Shown: one piece after another, positions 33,103-45,268 of the stretch
How positions within the stretch are numbered: position 1 is the stretch's first letter
Layout of the letters: each line of letters begins with the position of its first letter
NCBI GenBank assembly: GCA_907164885.2
Contig: OU015496.1
Span: forward strand, 168,546,690-168,610,689
Length of the DNA stretch: 64,000 nt
Direction of reading: 5' to 3'
DNA from: Dolomedes plantarius
Lineage: Eukaryota; Arthropoda; Arachnida; Araneae; Dolomedidae
Translations under genes and position numbers: made by a program
Notes under the pieces: model-generated
Told to the model about the DNA's origin: nothing
Database searches by the model: none
What the model saw: only the letters and a program-made list of their open reading frames with translations

Positions 33103-34551
33103 TTACGGGACCCTAAATAAATACGAATGGGTTTTTGGCTTCATTATTTCACCATCTCTCACTGACTGAATTGAATGATTGTTGTTCAATTTTGATTTTG
33201 TGAATTTGTGATCTAGTGTCGGTACAAAATCACCCTTTTCCGTGGAAGTGTTTTCTCCCATAGTTTGTGTCTGTTTCCTACCCTTATCGTTGGGGCTTCC
33301 CTGGGCATTTAATTCTTCGTTTCGTGTTTCCCTTTGATTATTTCCATTCTCATTATTAGTTTCCTCTAACCCTTTATTCCTTAACATATCAATTAGATCT
33401 TTCCTCTCTTTTTCCGTTGAAAATCTCATTTCTCGCACCTCATCCAAATTCTCATTGAGACTTAATTCCCCATCCAAAATTTTATCAATTTCTCGCACCT
33501 CATCTAAATTGAGACTTAATTCCCCATCTAAAATTTTATCCATTTCTCTCACCTCATCTAAATTCTCATTGGGACTTAATTCATTACCTCCTCCCTCATA
33601 GAACATCTCCTCATCCTTCGTCTGACTTCCCATTTCAAACATATAAAGGGGAATAATCATCTCCTCCTCTGTCTCATCTAAATTCTCATTAGGACATAAT
33701 TCACTACCTCCTCCCTTATAGTACATCTCCTCACCTGTGTCTCTTGCGCTTTCAAATCTATTCGGGGGAATAGCCATCTCCTCCTCTGTATCCCTAACAA
33801 TTTCGAACATATTAGGAGGAATAGTCACCTCCTCATCTAATATCTGATCTATACTGTTACTCAAAATCCTTTTGGAACATGCTACCCCTTCAAGGACCTC
33901 CTTTCCTTGAGTAATTACATCCCTCACTTCCCTTTCCTGTTGGGTTTCAATTTTATTCTCAGGTTGAATAATTTCGCCTCTGTTAACTTCCATCTCAAAT
34001 TTATCTCCCCTCTGATCCCCTCTATTTCTGAGATTTTGAACTCTTTTGGGGCACCGATATTTCAAATGGTCTTTACTATTACAGACAAAACATCTTTTAT
34101 CCTCCCTTTTTCGGTCAATTTTGGCAAATACCTTATCTGTTTTAACTAGTGGTTCAAGAATAACCCTTTTTTCATCTCTCAAAACTCCTTCGAAATTATT
34201 ATTAACCCTTCCAGTACTTTCTCTGACCCTTAAACATGAAAGTCTTTGAGTTGCCCTCATCCTCAATTCTTCAACTTCTAATTCTTTCAATTTTAACATC
34301 ATTTCCCTTTGTTTCTCTCTTTCCTGTCTATCTATCTCCTGTTTTGCTATTTCTCTTTGCTCTCGTTCTAATCTCTCATTAATTATGGCAAATAACCGTT
34401 CCTTAGCGGACTCTTCCTCATATTTCTCACTTCCTAATATCATTTCCTTAAGATCAGTGTATGTCCTGTTCTCAGAAGACGGACAAATCCCTGTTAACTC
34501 TGTAGCTAACAAAATTAAATCGGCTTTCCGCCCCTTCCCTATGAATGCCAT
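33103..34551 (-). CDS. gag-like protein with CCHC zinc knuckle and acidic repeats
   Basis: The start MAFIGKGRKADLILLATELT at 34,551 is preferred over an in-frame ATG 17 codons upstream, because the upstream residues are hydrophobic and unlike gag. Order of parts (residues from MAF): a short helical N-terminus, a long charged coiled coil rich in E, R and K (about 55-100), a CCHC knuckle CFVCNSKDHLKYRC (about 155), and a long acidic tail. The tail has repeats of NENLDEVREMDKILDGELSL type and MF/YEGGG(S/N)EL units. The frame is intact over about 480 codons. It would package the element RNA; multimerisation through the coiled coil is inferred. Confidence 0.75.
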   Translation of the reverse strand: MAFIGKGRKADLILLATELTGICPSSENRTYTDLKEMILGSEKYEEESAKERLFAIINERLEREQREIAKQEIDRQEREKQREMMLKLKELEVEELRMRATQRLSCLRVRESTGRVNNNFEGVLRDEKRVILEPLVKTDKVFAKIDRKREDKRCFVCNSKDHLKYRCPKRVQNLRNRGDQRGDKFEMEVNRGEIIQPENKIETQQEREVRDVITQGKEVLEGVACSKRILSNSIDQILDEEVTIPPNMFEIVRDTEEEMAIPPNRFESARDTGEEMYYKGGGSELCPNENLDETEEEMIIPLYMFEMGSQTKDEEMFYEGGGNELSPNENLDEVREMDKILDGELSLNLDEVREIDKILDGELSLNENLDEVREMRFSTEKERKDLIDMLRNKGLEETNNENGNNQRETRNEELNAQGSPNDKGRKQTQTMGENTSTEKGDFVPTLDHKFTKSKLNNNHSIQSVRDGEIMKPKTHSYLFRVP

Positions 34552-35256
34552 TTTTAGCTTATACCACTTAATCACAAATGCAGCAAACAAGTACAAATTC
34601 ACTTTTACAACTATAGCAAAATTTAACCAACTATACTTATCTTGAACTATTTACTTCCACAATTATGATAATTCTAAGAGCATTTAACTACTACAATTAT
34701 AAATCACTTCCACTAATAACTAGTACGAACACTTGTACACATTTCCCGTTATACAAAATAACACTTTTTCACTTTTAAATTAATATTCCATTTACCAAAA
34801 TTCAATAACTCAACAAATTACTTCCATCATTATACACATGAATCAACACTTCAAAACTTATCAAAAATAATTCGATTCCTTCAACTAATTACTACCGCTA
34901 TCTCATACACAGGGAGAAAAGATAGAATCACTTACCCCTTTTTCACCTCGATAAAAAACTGTCACTCTAATCTTTCTCCGTTGCCGCACTTTGATCACAG
35001 TTCAAGAGAGTTCAGTATATAACCACGTCGTTGATGCACACTTTACTCCGACCTTGAATTTCTCCTGTTTCTTGACCAGTTGCCGAGTAAATATCTGTCG
35101 CTGAAGTCGTGCCCAGTAGACTCGTTCGGAATCCAACTTCTCTTGAAACTGCGTCTCCTTGAAGATCTATCACCACTCTCGTACTCTAGATCATCTTTTT
35201 CTGATACCTTCCGTATCGCTGGGGTCCTCCCACGTTCTTTAATTCGACTACGCCAA

Positions 35257-36716
35257 TGTTAACCTTTATCGTCGTGATCCGACAAATCATTATCATGTAG
35301 AAGGAATTATAATTGTAGAGTCAACTCTTATTTCATGAGGTTTATTAACATATTAAGGTGACTGCTTACGTTGAAAATGCCATTTTTGACTATTTTGATC
35401 AATTTAATTTTTTGCAAGAATCTTGTAATTCAATCTTTTCTCTTTTCAAAACAGTTTTGATTTTCATTCTACGTCAATTAGAAGCAGAGTTATAGCTATT
35501 TTAAAAAACATCGTCTAATACAAAATTTAAGTGACAAACAACTTAAAATGCGACCATTTTTTGACCATTTTGGTCAATTTTATTTTTTGCAAGAATCTTG
35601 TAATTCAATCTTTTCTCTTTTCAAAACCGCTTAGATTTTCATTCTACATCAATTAGAAGCAGAGTTATAGCTATTTTAAAAAACATCGTGTAATACAAAA
35701 TTGAAGTGACAAACAACTTTAAAGGCGTTTTTCTCAGAATTATGTTTTTTAGCAAAAATCTCTACCATTATCACGATATTTCAGATAATAATGCATATAA
35801 TTTGATAAAATTTTCAGGAAATGTTTTAGATGCTATTGTTAATGAAATGACGTACAATAATTGATGTATAATCAATAGTTTTTTGTTTGGGGCTGTTTTT
35901 ATAAGGAAAGGAATGACGAATTGGGGAAAATTTCCATATTGGAACATAAAATTGTCTGTATTATTTTTGCATTTCAAAATTTCTCTTAGATTGTAGGTCA
36001 TTTTGAAGATAACCGTTATATGTATCATGTGTGAGAAGGAAATTAAAATAGTAGCATTAGAATTTTGTTCAGAGTGATAAGCGTTTTAGCTAAATTTCAT
36101 TAAAAATTACTTCAAATTGACCAATTTATAAAAAAGTATGGTGTTTACAGGAAAGTTTTTTTTTATTTTTTATTTTTAAATGCTGTTTTACCATATGAGA
36201 CCAAAAAATCCTTAAAAAAACAATTTTTTTAAAAAATTGGCTCCGAACGTAGGCAGTCACCTTAAAATCTTGGTTAAATACGTCATTTACAAAGTTTCGT
36301 TCCGACGAACGTTAAAAATACTCGTGAGAGCTGGGGCTCATTCTTTCAAAGTCCGACGAGCTCCCCGTCTCCTCTAAGCGTGTTGACCCTTCAACAGTCC
36401 GAATCCATTCATCCGTTTTTTACTCGCCTCTGTCTTTTATGCCTCCTCTTCCCCTTCTCGAACGACAATCGGCCTTTTTTATCCACGATACGCAGACCAC
36501 CTATTGTCGGTTTCATTGTCCACCGTTCCTACCTTAGGTGACGTGCGCCGCTGTGTTTCCTTAATCATTCTAAATGAGTTCGCTGCCTCCTATTGTCAAG
36601 GGTTTCCAAAGGTGTATGGCTCTCGACACCTGTTTGCGCTCCTTTTGATGCTTATTGAAGACGCTATTACACACGTTCATCAATTCCACTTAGGAATGGG
36701 AGACGAGAGTCTGACA
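35257..36716 (-). repeat. 5' LTR (minus-strand element), interrupted by a TTAA element
   Basis: LTR sequence covers 35,257-35,356 and 36,262-36,716. Removing 35,357-36,261 plus one TTAA restores 551 bases matching the 3' LTR. Confidence 0.88.
35357..36261. mobile_element. TTAA-flanked TIR element (905 bp) with internal tandem duplication
   Basis: TTAA copies (35,353-35,356; 36,262-36,265) flank ends GGTGACTGCTTACGTT and, reversed, GGTGACTGCCTACGTT. The intact second LTR proves the borders. Inside, a unit of about 170 bases is repeated twice (about 35,388-35,557 and 35,558-35,727), sharing gcaagaatcttgtaattcaa and neighbouring blocks. Non-coding. Superfamily either piggyBac or Kolobok by target site. 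Confidence 0.9.
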
Positions 36717-36721
36717 AATTC

Positions 36722-37939
36722 TTTCAAATTTGTATTTTCATTTTATAATTTAGAGCTCAGTCAGTATTCGATATATCTGCCAGAACGATTGCTCTATTTC
36801 CTTAACAGTTCCCCTTGTGTACTCATTTCTAAAATTTTCTTGGAAATTTTCAAACGGTTTTTATATTTTTATAGCTTAAAATTTTACCTATTTGCCTTTC
36901 AAAATTAAATCAAATAGTCTTTAGGTTAAGTTTTATATATAGGAGAAATAATTTCCGAATCTTTACAATAAATCAGAACATTTTTCGTTGGAAAAAGGTC
37001 AAGGTAACCCAGACAAACTTTTCAAGGAATTTAAGTCTGTCCCTAAGATCAGCCACGGAAAAAACTCCATTCTGAGATTTTTTTAATCCCACGCCGATCT
37101 CTTGTCTGTAGGCAAAGTAGAAACGGGCAGAACAAGGAAATGTCGTGTCTACTGATAACTATCGTAATCGGTAGGAATGAAAATCCCTAAACACTACTCA
37201 ATATGGACAAAATATTAGGGTACTGATAGTCATTACGGTATGAATTGTTCATTATGATATGGTTTTTGCTATTTTACTCCTAAAGTTTTAATGTGCGATT
37301 GCAGCGAAATTAAAAATATTTTTTAAAATGAGAGCCGCTCCTGTTTTTCATAGTAGTTCATTTGAAAGGTTCACAACTTTTCAGATATATTAATTCATAA
37401 ATGAGAATATTTTGTGAATACGCATATGCTGCAAATGTGTTTGTCTAATCAGCTTATGTTAGGATTAAAACCTAAGAGTTCAATATTTTTTTAAATATTT
37501 CACGAGAAAAATAAAATGATTCTAAATCCCTAATCTTATTGTTATTGGTCGTCTTAACAGATGAAGTTCTTTTAACTGTACGTAAGATTTTACTATTTTT
37601 TCTTTCATATCAGCGTGTTTGAAAAGTCCTTTTCTGAAACAAATTCACGTGCGAAACTATCAATAAGATTATAAAAGCAAAAGGTTTTAAATTTGTGAAA
37701 TGTCACTTGTAACATATAACTAAAACTTAAAAAAAGGATTTTTGAAACATAATTCATGATTATTGTTCACTATCATAACATTTAAGACACAGGTGGACTC
37801 AGATCAATTTGATATAAAACATTCGCAGGTATTCGAAATAAATCGTTATTACGAAACTAAGTCGGGGAAAATGAGTTTCGTATTTTTCATATTTTCAATG
37901 TTAATGCTAAAATTAAATTTCATGTACTGAGTATGTATT
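36722..37939. other. Unannotated AT-rich stretch
   Basis: No gene or element is supported. A short frame continues out of the LTR to 36,908 by chance. Confidence 0.4.
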
Positions 37940-39284
37940 CTGAATTGTAACTGATGTGAAGGCTTAATTCAGATTTCTGTCATAGTAACTGAATTAGTAA
38001 TTGTATCTGACGTGCATTTTTAATATAGTGTATTAGTTTCAGTATATCTGTCACTGCAGTGGCATTAACTGTACAATTGTATTTGATGTAAACTGATTGC
38101 AGTTAGTCGTTATTATATTCAGAGAATTTGCATTCTCTATTGCTTTTAAGGGGATGGTGTACTTTCAAATTACCAAAAATCGAGCAAAAATTGGAAATTT
38201 TTGGCGGCGTGTATTAATATTTAAAAAACATGTAAATATTGGAATGATATATATGCATTTAAAATATGTAGTGAAAAGCATAATGAAAACTTAGTGGCTT
38301 TAGAAAAGTATTAAAAGTAGGTGAACAAACATCTTTTAAATTATTTTTTTCTCAAAATGAGAAATTTCCAGATTTGCAAGTCTTTAAAATGCTCCTCGCG
38401 TCAGAATTTTTGACGAAATTTTATGAAATTTTTAATAAACACTCCTGTAATACTTGAAAATAAAGATATGTATCCATTTTAGGATTCGAGGTCATTCAGG
38501 TTATCAAAGTTTAACTTAAGTGTAGAAAAGTACAAAAATTTCACGAAAATTCAGAGTACAAGCATAAAAATACTTCCTAAAAATTAACTATTCAACGAAA
38601 GTACAAAAAAATACATAACTTTGTTCAAAATGCATTAAAAGCAATACAAATGCTAAATTAAGGGGGAAAGTTAAAAATTGAGTCGCAAGGAGCATTTTAA
38701 AAAAGGTAATTTAATTTAAATTTTTTAATTATAAATTTTTAAAAAAATATTTATAAAATTTTATAAGGGGTTTAATATTATTATACTTTAATGAATATAT
38801 ATGCAAATTTTCATATCTCTGAGGTAAAGATTTCGAAAATCGCTTTGAAAAGTCCACCATCCCCTTAACGTGATATTTGGTTTGACGTATTTGAAATGTT
38901 ATGTTTCCATATTTGCCGTCAAATTATATTTAGTGTAATTCTATTTGACATAAAATTATAGTGGTGTATTTATAACTGTGTTTGTTAGTTTATTTTGTGT
39001 GCAGTTATAATTGCTGTATTAGTAATCGTTTTTGTTATTATATGCGCCTTAAAGATAAATTTGGTTTAATTACATATGTCATAAAATTATATTTAGTGCA
39101 CTTAATATTATATGATGTATTTTTAACTGTATTACTTAGATTTACAATAAAATTACATTTGGTGTATTGGTCCCTGTTTTTTTTATTGAGTTTGCGTAAC
39201 ATTTTATTTGGTGCATTTATATTCGCATTCGTAAATGTATTTGGTATAAAATTACATTTATTTTTTGTATTTGTGTTTCAGCTT
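37940..39284. repeat. Degenerate tandem array split by a TTAA element
   Basis: Phrases such as ATAAAATTAYATTTRGTGYA and related 'ttggtgtattt' units recur at about 38,930, 38,955, 39,080, 39,148, 39,205 and 39,246. Similar but weaker phrases occur before 38,100. Spacing is irregular (40-130 bases), so this is an old array rather than a clean satellite. The TTAA element at 38,150-38,864 lies inside it. Confidence 0.4.
38150..38864. mobile_element. TTAA-flanked TIR element (715 bp)
   Basis: TTAA (38,146-38,149; 38,865-38,868) flanks GGGGATGGTGTACTTTCAAA and, reversed, GGGGATGGTGGACTTTTCAA. Interior AT-rich and non-coding. Size and end pattern closely match the 12,996-13,714 element although the interiors are not obviously alike. 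Confidence 0.85.
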
Positions 39285-39460
39285 GCAGCATTTGCAGTAA
39301 CATAATAATTACAGCATTTGCAGTAACATAATAATTACAGCATTTGCAGTAACATAATTACAGCATTTGCAGTAACACAATAATTACAGCAATTGCAGTA
39401 ACATAATAATTACAGCAATTGCAGTAACATAATAATTACAGCATTTGCAGTAACATAATA
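39285..39460 (+). repeat. 26-bp tandem repeat, about 7 copies
   Basis: The unit GCATTTGCAGTAACATAATA plus ATTACA repeats about seven times, one copy being three bases short and two carrying GCAATTG. Copies are contiguous with no unique spacers, so it is a minisatellite and not a CRISPR array. Confidence 0.93.
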
Positions 39461-39543
39461 AAATACTTAAGTTTTATAATAGATGATCCTGATTTTTGCG
39501 AAGCCAGTTTTGTTGGACTTCTACACAACTCAAGTTTATTGTC

Positions 39544-41069
39544 CACTGGTGTAAGAAATTAAGAGAATTTGCAGACTTGGTCGATTATCTCTAGAACTAC
39601 TGTACCGATTTTAATGAAATTTGATATGTACATACATTGATACAATACAAAACAAATAACCATTCAATAATTGTAATACGCACCCATGATCGTGCGTAAC
39701 ACTCGTTGGAGTCGGAAGGTATGAAACAGCGGTTGCAGAATAAACAAAAAAATGGGTTAATAGATGGTGTTATTTTGCAGCAATCGGTTAATTTCAAATT
39801 GTAACAGTAAAAATGAGTAACCACCAACGTTTATATGATGGAATGAGGTGGCGAATTGTGGGGAGGCTAGAAGCAGGCCAATCTCAAGTCCAAATTTGTA
39901 GAGAGTTCAATTTAACGCCCAGCGTCGTGTGTAACTTATGGAAACACTTCCATGATACCGGATCCATCGACAGAAAGCCTGGGCAAGGTCATCCAAGAAC
40001 CACGACGGCCAGAGAAGATCGTCATTTGTCGATTATAGCGAGACGTAACAGGAGTGCTACAACTTCTCAGCTCTCTCGTGACTTGTATGCAGCCACAGGA
40101 ACCCGTGTATCAAGGGTGACTGTTTCCAAAAGACTTCATGAGACAGGGTTGTTTGTAAGAAGACCTGCTGTTTGCGTACCGCTCACTTCTACGAACAGGA
40201 GAATCCGTTTATCATGGTGCAGAGAGCATAGAGATTGGAGTATGGATCAATGGGTGACCGTTGTCTTCATTGATGAGTCCCGGTTCAGCCTCAAAACCGA
40301 TTCTCGCCGTACGTTCATATGGAGAGAACCAGGGACCCGCTACCTACCCTCCAATATCCGCGAAATCGACCATTATGGCGAAGGAGGTTTAATAGTCTAG
40401 GCAGGCATCATGTTGGATGGCCGCACACCTCTCCATGTCTTTTAAAGAGGCACTGTGACTGGTGTGAGGTATAGAGATGAGGTCTTGGAGCCCTATGTTC
40501 GCTTTTCAGGGGTGCAGTTGGCCCTGAATTCATTTTAATGGACGATAACGCGAGGCCACATAGAGCTCTTCTGGTCGAGTGTTTCTAGAGGGTTAGGATA
40601 TTCGCCGGATGGATTGGCCAGCCAGATCTCTAGACCTTAACCCTATAGAGCATGTCTGGGACGCTCTGGGAAGGGCAATTGCAACTCGCAACCCCCCTCC
40701 GAGAACCATCTAGGGAATGAAAACAGCGTTGCTGAACGAGTGGGACCAATTGCCACAGGAAATGATAAACTGCCTTATTTCAAGTATGAAATCACACTGC
40801 GAGACCTGTATATCTGTAAGAGGGGACCCATACCCCCTATTAACCCATCTTTTAACCCATTTTTTTTTATTATTCTGCAACCGCTGTTTCATACCTTCCG
40901 ACTCCCACGAGTGTTACGCACGATCATGCATGTGTATTACAATTATTGAATGATTATTTGTTTTGTATTGTATCAATGTATGTACATATCAAATTTCATT
41001 AAAATCGGTACAGTAGTTCTATAGATAATCGACCATGTCTGCAAATTCTCTTAATTTCTTACACCAGTG
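39544..41069 (+). mobile_element. Tc1-like transposon with ~230-bp TIRs
   Basis: Inverted repeats of about 230 bases start CACTGGTGTAAGAAATTAAG on both sides. TA follows the right end (41,070-41,071); the left TA has mutated. Extended TIRs of this size are an IR/DR-like arrangement found in some Tc1 lineages. The gene between them is broken. Confidence 0.85.
39813..40835 (+). pseudogene. Tc1-like transposase, C-terminal half broken
   Basis: The first 195 codons are open: two helix-turn-helix regions (SQVQICREFNLTPSVVCNLW; VSRVTVSKRLHETGLF) and the first catalytic motif VFIDESRFSL. A stop at 40,398 (in place of Trp in a VWAGI-type motif) and further stops follow. The second motif (MDDNARPHRALL near 40,539) and third (LDLNPIEHVWDAL near 40,630) are still readable across frameshifts. 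Clearly inactive but fairly young. Confidence 0.88.
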
Positions 41070-41071
41070 TA

Positions 41072-42148
41072 CATTATTGTACATACACAATTTTGCAAAA
41101 ATAGTGTTATTTGTGACCCATTTTTGATGGTTTTATAACGGATATGCAGAATATGACTAATTTTTATATACGTTATATAGTCGCTTTTCTATATAACCAT
41201 GAGAAAAGTAACGGCAAAAATTATCATTTTTGCCCTCTCAGAAACATGATTTATTGAAATTTAAAAGTAAATACTACATGTATGTTCTACTTAAAATAGC
41301 GCCACAAATATTTCTTAAGTTCGTTGCCAACGAAGGATTATTACGGTGACATAACAATCTTTACAACTTCAATTTGTCTAGCTATTTGATATCCGAATGC
41401 CGGGGGAGTTCACCTTGTTTAATACGTATCCAAACAGAAGTAAGGAGCCAAGAACTAAATGAAGCAATCCGACACAGCCACTAAGCATTATTGACGACCG
41501 TCCATTACATTCGCAGGAAAATGCGCTAGAATGCTTAATCCTCGAAATCACTGCTATTCCAACCATTTTAAGCATAATGGAGCCCCTTCTGAGATGTGCA
41601 TACCTTCGGGAGAAACATATCAAGTAATAGAATAACATTAGAGGGTTACAAGCTTTAGAGAGCCCACATTTGCCGATTATTGCATGTTTTTAATTATTAA
41701 TAATTACGAAAGTGGCAGAGTATTGACAGGAAAGTTAAATTGTAGGTTGCTAAGAGGAAAGCCTCTAATGCTACACTCAAATATATTTTTAAGAGAAATT
41801 AAATAAATCTCAGCTTCTATTTGCCAATTTTACGACACTTCTCTATCATTTAGTACTGTCATAAATTGTTTTCCAGAAAATTAAATTTACCAGTAATATC
41901 AAATATAAAAGTATTCTTATATGTTTTTATTACTTATATTTAAGTAATTAAAAGTTATGTAATAAATCTAGGAAACCTTAGTAATAAGGGAAATAAAGTA
42001 TCAGTGCAATTTTGAGGCATTTATAAATATATTCCGATCTACGTTTTATAATCTTAAATTATTCCAATTTCAGAAACATTTAAAATGCTTAAATGCTTCC
42101 GGTAGAAACTTTGAAGTCTTGTGGAAACATTTTAATTTATACAGACGT
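41072..42148. other. Unannotated AT-rich stretch
   Basis: No gene, repeat or RNA feature is supported. Confidence 0.4.
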
Positions 42149-42227
42149 CCCAAGTAACACACACCGTTGGCCCAACCGCATATTTTCGTGGCATCGTTGG
42201 GGAATGGTTGCCGTTGGCAGAAATTCC

Positions 42228-42480
42228 AGAAATTCAGATGGGCCAACTGCAAATGAAAACGGTTGGGCCAACGGTTGCAAAATATGGTTGGCCCAACTGC
42301 AAATGGAAGCGGTTGGGCCAACGGTTACAAAATGTGGTTGGCCCAACTGCAAATGGATGCGGTTGGGCCAACGGTTACAAAACATGGTTGGCCCAACTGC
42401 AAATGGAAGCGGTTGGGCCAACGGTTACAAAATATGGTTGGCCCAACTGCAAATTAAAGCTGTTGGGCCAACAGTTACAG
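42228..42480. repeat. 50-bp minisatellite, about 5 copies
   Basis: GGTTGGGCCAACGGTTACAA recurs at exactly 42,261, 42,311, 42,361, 42,411 and (as TGTTGGGCCA) 42,461. Each unit also contains GGTTGGCCCAACTGC, so every copy has two near-palindromic GTTGG-GCC-AAC sites in opposing forms. The unit length is not a multiple of three, so the several overlapping long ORFs here are artefacts. Confidence 0.95.
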
Positions 42481-42612
42481 AATGCATTATTCACTACGAC
42501 AGAAACTGGTTTGGCGAATTGTTTGCACGTGTGGAGAAGAAATGAACGGTAAAAAGAAATGGATGTCGGCCATTCCATGTTCCACGTGATTGTAATATTA
42601 CGAAGAATTCCA
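42481..42612 (+). other. Possible exon 1 end with splice donor
   Basis: Downstream of the minisatellite a frame reads ECIIHYDRNWFGELFARVEK to a stop. Somewhat later comes CCAGA|GTAAGTAT, a strong donor-like sequence near 42,613. It may be the first exon of a gene in the 4.9-kb unit whose later exons are at about 43,780 and 45,269. Weak evidence. Confidence 0.25.
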
Positions 42613-43445
42613 GAGTAAGTATATTATTTTATTAGTAATATACTTTTATTTAGTAAACAAAATGATGTACTTGGCTAATTAGTAGCATCAAGTAGTTTTC
42701 TAAAATGCATATCAAAATGAAGCGTAACTTGGTAAATTTAAGTAAAATGCTTTGTTAAACTTCTATAAAAACAGCCAAAGCTTTCCTCAAATAATAAATT
42801 TAACTACTGTAATTGTATTTGCTGTTTCTCTATTTTTAGAACACAATAAGTAATCTGTATATTTATAATCCTTTATAGAATGGTTGTATTTAAACTTTTT
42901 GAAATCATGGATGTGTTTATGTTATTTATTTTAAATGGTTGAGTTACTTTAGTTAATCGGATCGTTCAGAAAGTTTTAAATTGAATAGTTGATCAAATTT
43001 GGTGTTTACTGATGATTCTTACCTTGTACTTTCAGTAAGATTATTTCTAACTAGAGTATTTATAATAAAAACATTATGGTAAACTTTTATTTATGCTCAA
43101 ATATCTGTTATTAAAGTTTACTGAACATTTTATATAAGAAGTTGAACATTTATTGAGTGTATTTAAGTTGTTTATAAGTTTATATCTCACAGTTTACTTC
43201 ATAAATTTAGAAAACCTACTCTATTAAATCGTCAAATTTATAAAGAAGCGTCAGTTAATCACTAGCTTATGAATACAAGGATAAAATAGAATTAGCTGTC
43301 TGCTTTGGTGAAATTTCAGTAATTTTTCTCTCCTTACTATCAACTTAGCAATTGTATTTTATTTCAGTTTAAAATAATTGTCTGTCTCAGACTCGAACAG
43401 GTATTTGATGTTAAATATTTTGTTTGAAAGTAAAATATCAATACA

Positions 43446-43735
43446 AAGTATTTATGAAATATGCAGATCACTCATTAAAATAATTCATTTGTCTTTAACA
43501 TTTGATTATCTGCTAGTTATTGTAATATTTACATTTTAAGCAATTTTTGACAATATACTTAATAAAGTTTGTACATAATATTAAAGACTATTTATGAAGT
43601 AAGCTGATCACTCATTAAAATAATTCACTTATCTTTAAAATTTGATTAGCTGCTACTTATTATAATATTTACTTTTTTAGCAATATTTTTAACAATATAT
43701 ATTATAAAGTTTGTACATAATATTAAAGACTGTAT
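43446..43735. repeat. Tandem duplication, ~143-bp unit
   Basis: Two adjacent copies share gatcactcattaaaataatt, an internal ctgcta-ttatt block, and ttgtacataatattaaagac. Divergence of roughly 10-15% by eye indicates an old duplication. Non-coding. Confidence 0.75.
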
Positions 43736-45268
43736 TTTGAGAATCCCATGGTATATGACTTATTTTTCTATTTTTAGCTGTCTATAAGATCATGTATTCA
43801 AGGAACTGGTATGCAGAATTGAAAATTCTGGAAATTTTTATTTGACTGCCAGTCCTGATCTCATTAGTACCATAGATGAAAGAACTGGAAGTGTGGTTAT
43901 CATCTTATGAATGAATGAATCTAGGTAAAAACTTGCTTTGAATTCTTGGCCTATTTGTATAAACTGAAGTCTTGTTCCTCACTCTTTTTTATTTTCCCTT
44001 GTTTCCTACCAGTATTATTTGATTCACTTTATTAAATATGTATTTTTAAATCATTATGTTAATGTGTTTTAAATTTTTAGTTATATCTAATTAGTACAGT
44101 ATTTTATGCAGTAGTTTATGCAGCCTCGTGCTTAGTGAGTATCTAAAGCCAGATTTAAACATGTCGCTGAGCATGTACAGAAAACAATTTTAGATTATAA
44201 ATTATCGCTAATTAATAGAGATTATGGTTACAAAAACCATATTTGACACATCTATAGATTAAAATCTTTTTTTTTAAGACCAAAAGGAAATAAATTGATG
44301 CAGTAGTTTTCTCTCCCAGACAGCCCAAAGAATCGGTCTGGCTTAGCAACTTAAATATATAGATAGTGTGATGTTCAGTAGATAGAAAGGCATTAGTAGG
44401 TTTGATATTTTGTACAAACATTTGTAATTTTTTTTATATTCGTGGAGTTATAAATATTGTCTAAAATTATTAAAGTGTTGGTTTTTTTTAAAGATATTGT
44501 GCTAATAAAAAGCTTTGTGTTGACAAACATACATTTACAAACTGTTGGGCTTTTGATGCTACAGAATTAATTTGACTTTTACTGAGAAAATATTGTTTAC
44601 TGTGTGGTTAAGAGAAGGAAAATTTCACCTTAATTTTTTCAATGTTGTATTGGTAAAATATATGTGGAAATTAATCTTATCTATCATATACTACAATGTC
44701 TTATTTTTCTAATTTTAATTTGGTTCAAATATTTCAAATTATTCTTTAATTTTCTGCTCTGTTAATTTATGAAAATAAACTTTGCTAAATACATACAAGC
44801 AGTTTAAGATGATTAGTTCCTATAATGTAAAGAAATTTCTGCCAATAGCTCTTGATATTTTAATTTTTCATGTCTAAATTTTAAGTAAGTTTTCAGAGAG
44901 TTGATATATTCATGTAAATAAATATGTACTAAAATTATTAAAGATCTGTGCAGTGTCTAATTTGCCTCTGATGTTAATTTAGTTTGCATATTTGAAATTG
45001 TTGTTTTATTTTGTACTTTGATAATTTAGCAAATAAATAAACCTTTACTGATACATACCTGAAGTAATAGTTAAGACAAGTTCATGCAACATGAAGAACT
45101 TTTTGATTATGAAGTAAATGCTAGGGTTAGATTTCATAATAAGTTAACTTGTTTCTAAAAAATTAAAAAAACTAACTTAATCAGGCATTTTTGTTTGACT
45201 GTTTGGTGCATATAAAGCTATTTTTCTTTTGACTCATTTACTGTACTAATTTATTTTTATATTAACAG

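Larger units (their letters stand above)
31571..36716 (-). mobile_element. gag-only LTR retrotransposon
   Basis: AATTC duplications (31,566-31,570; 36,717-36,721) flank two near-identical 551-bp LTRs (TGTTAACC...CTGACA on the plus strand). The element lies on the minus strand. Its primer-binding site TTGGCGTAGTCG abuts the 5' LTR (35,245-35,256), and a polypurine tract (ctaaaggaaggggcg) abuts the 3' LTR (32,124-32,138). Excluding the TTAA insertion it is about 4.2 kb. It encodes a gag-like protein only; no protease, reverse transcriptase, RNase H or integrase is recognisable. It would depend on proteins of another element. Confidence 0.88.

Noticed and set aside
33907..34645. Plus-strand ORFs of 67-86 codons
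   Set aside because: Antisense to the intact gag-like frame.
31909..36908. Two ORFs with the same N-terminus at 31,909 and 36,504
   Set aside because: They are the same LTR sequence present twice, antisense to the element.
39285..39460. CRISPR-like direct repeats
   Set aside because: Copies are contiguous without unique spacers and the genome is eukaryotic; it is a minisatellite.
42093..42578. Up to 150-codon ORFs in several frames
   Set aside because: The 50-bp minisatellite is open in multiple frames; repeated WANG/GPT words come from GTTGGGCCAAC.
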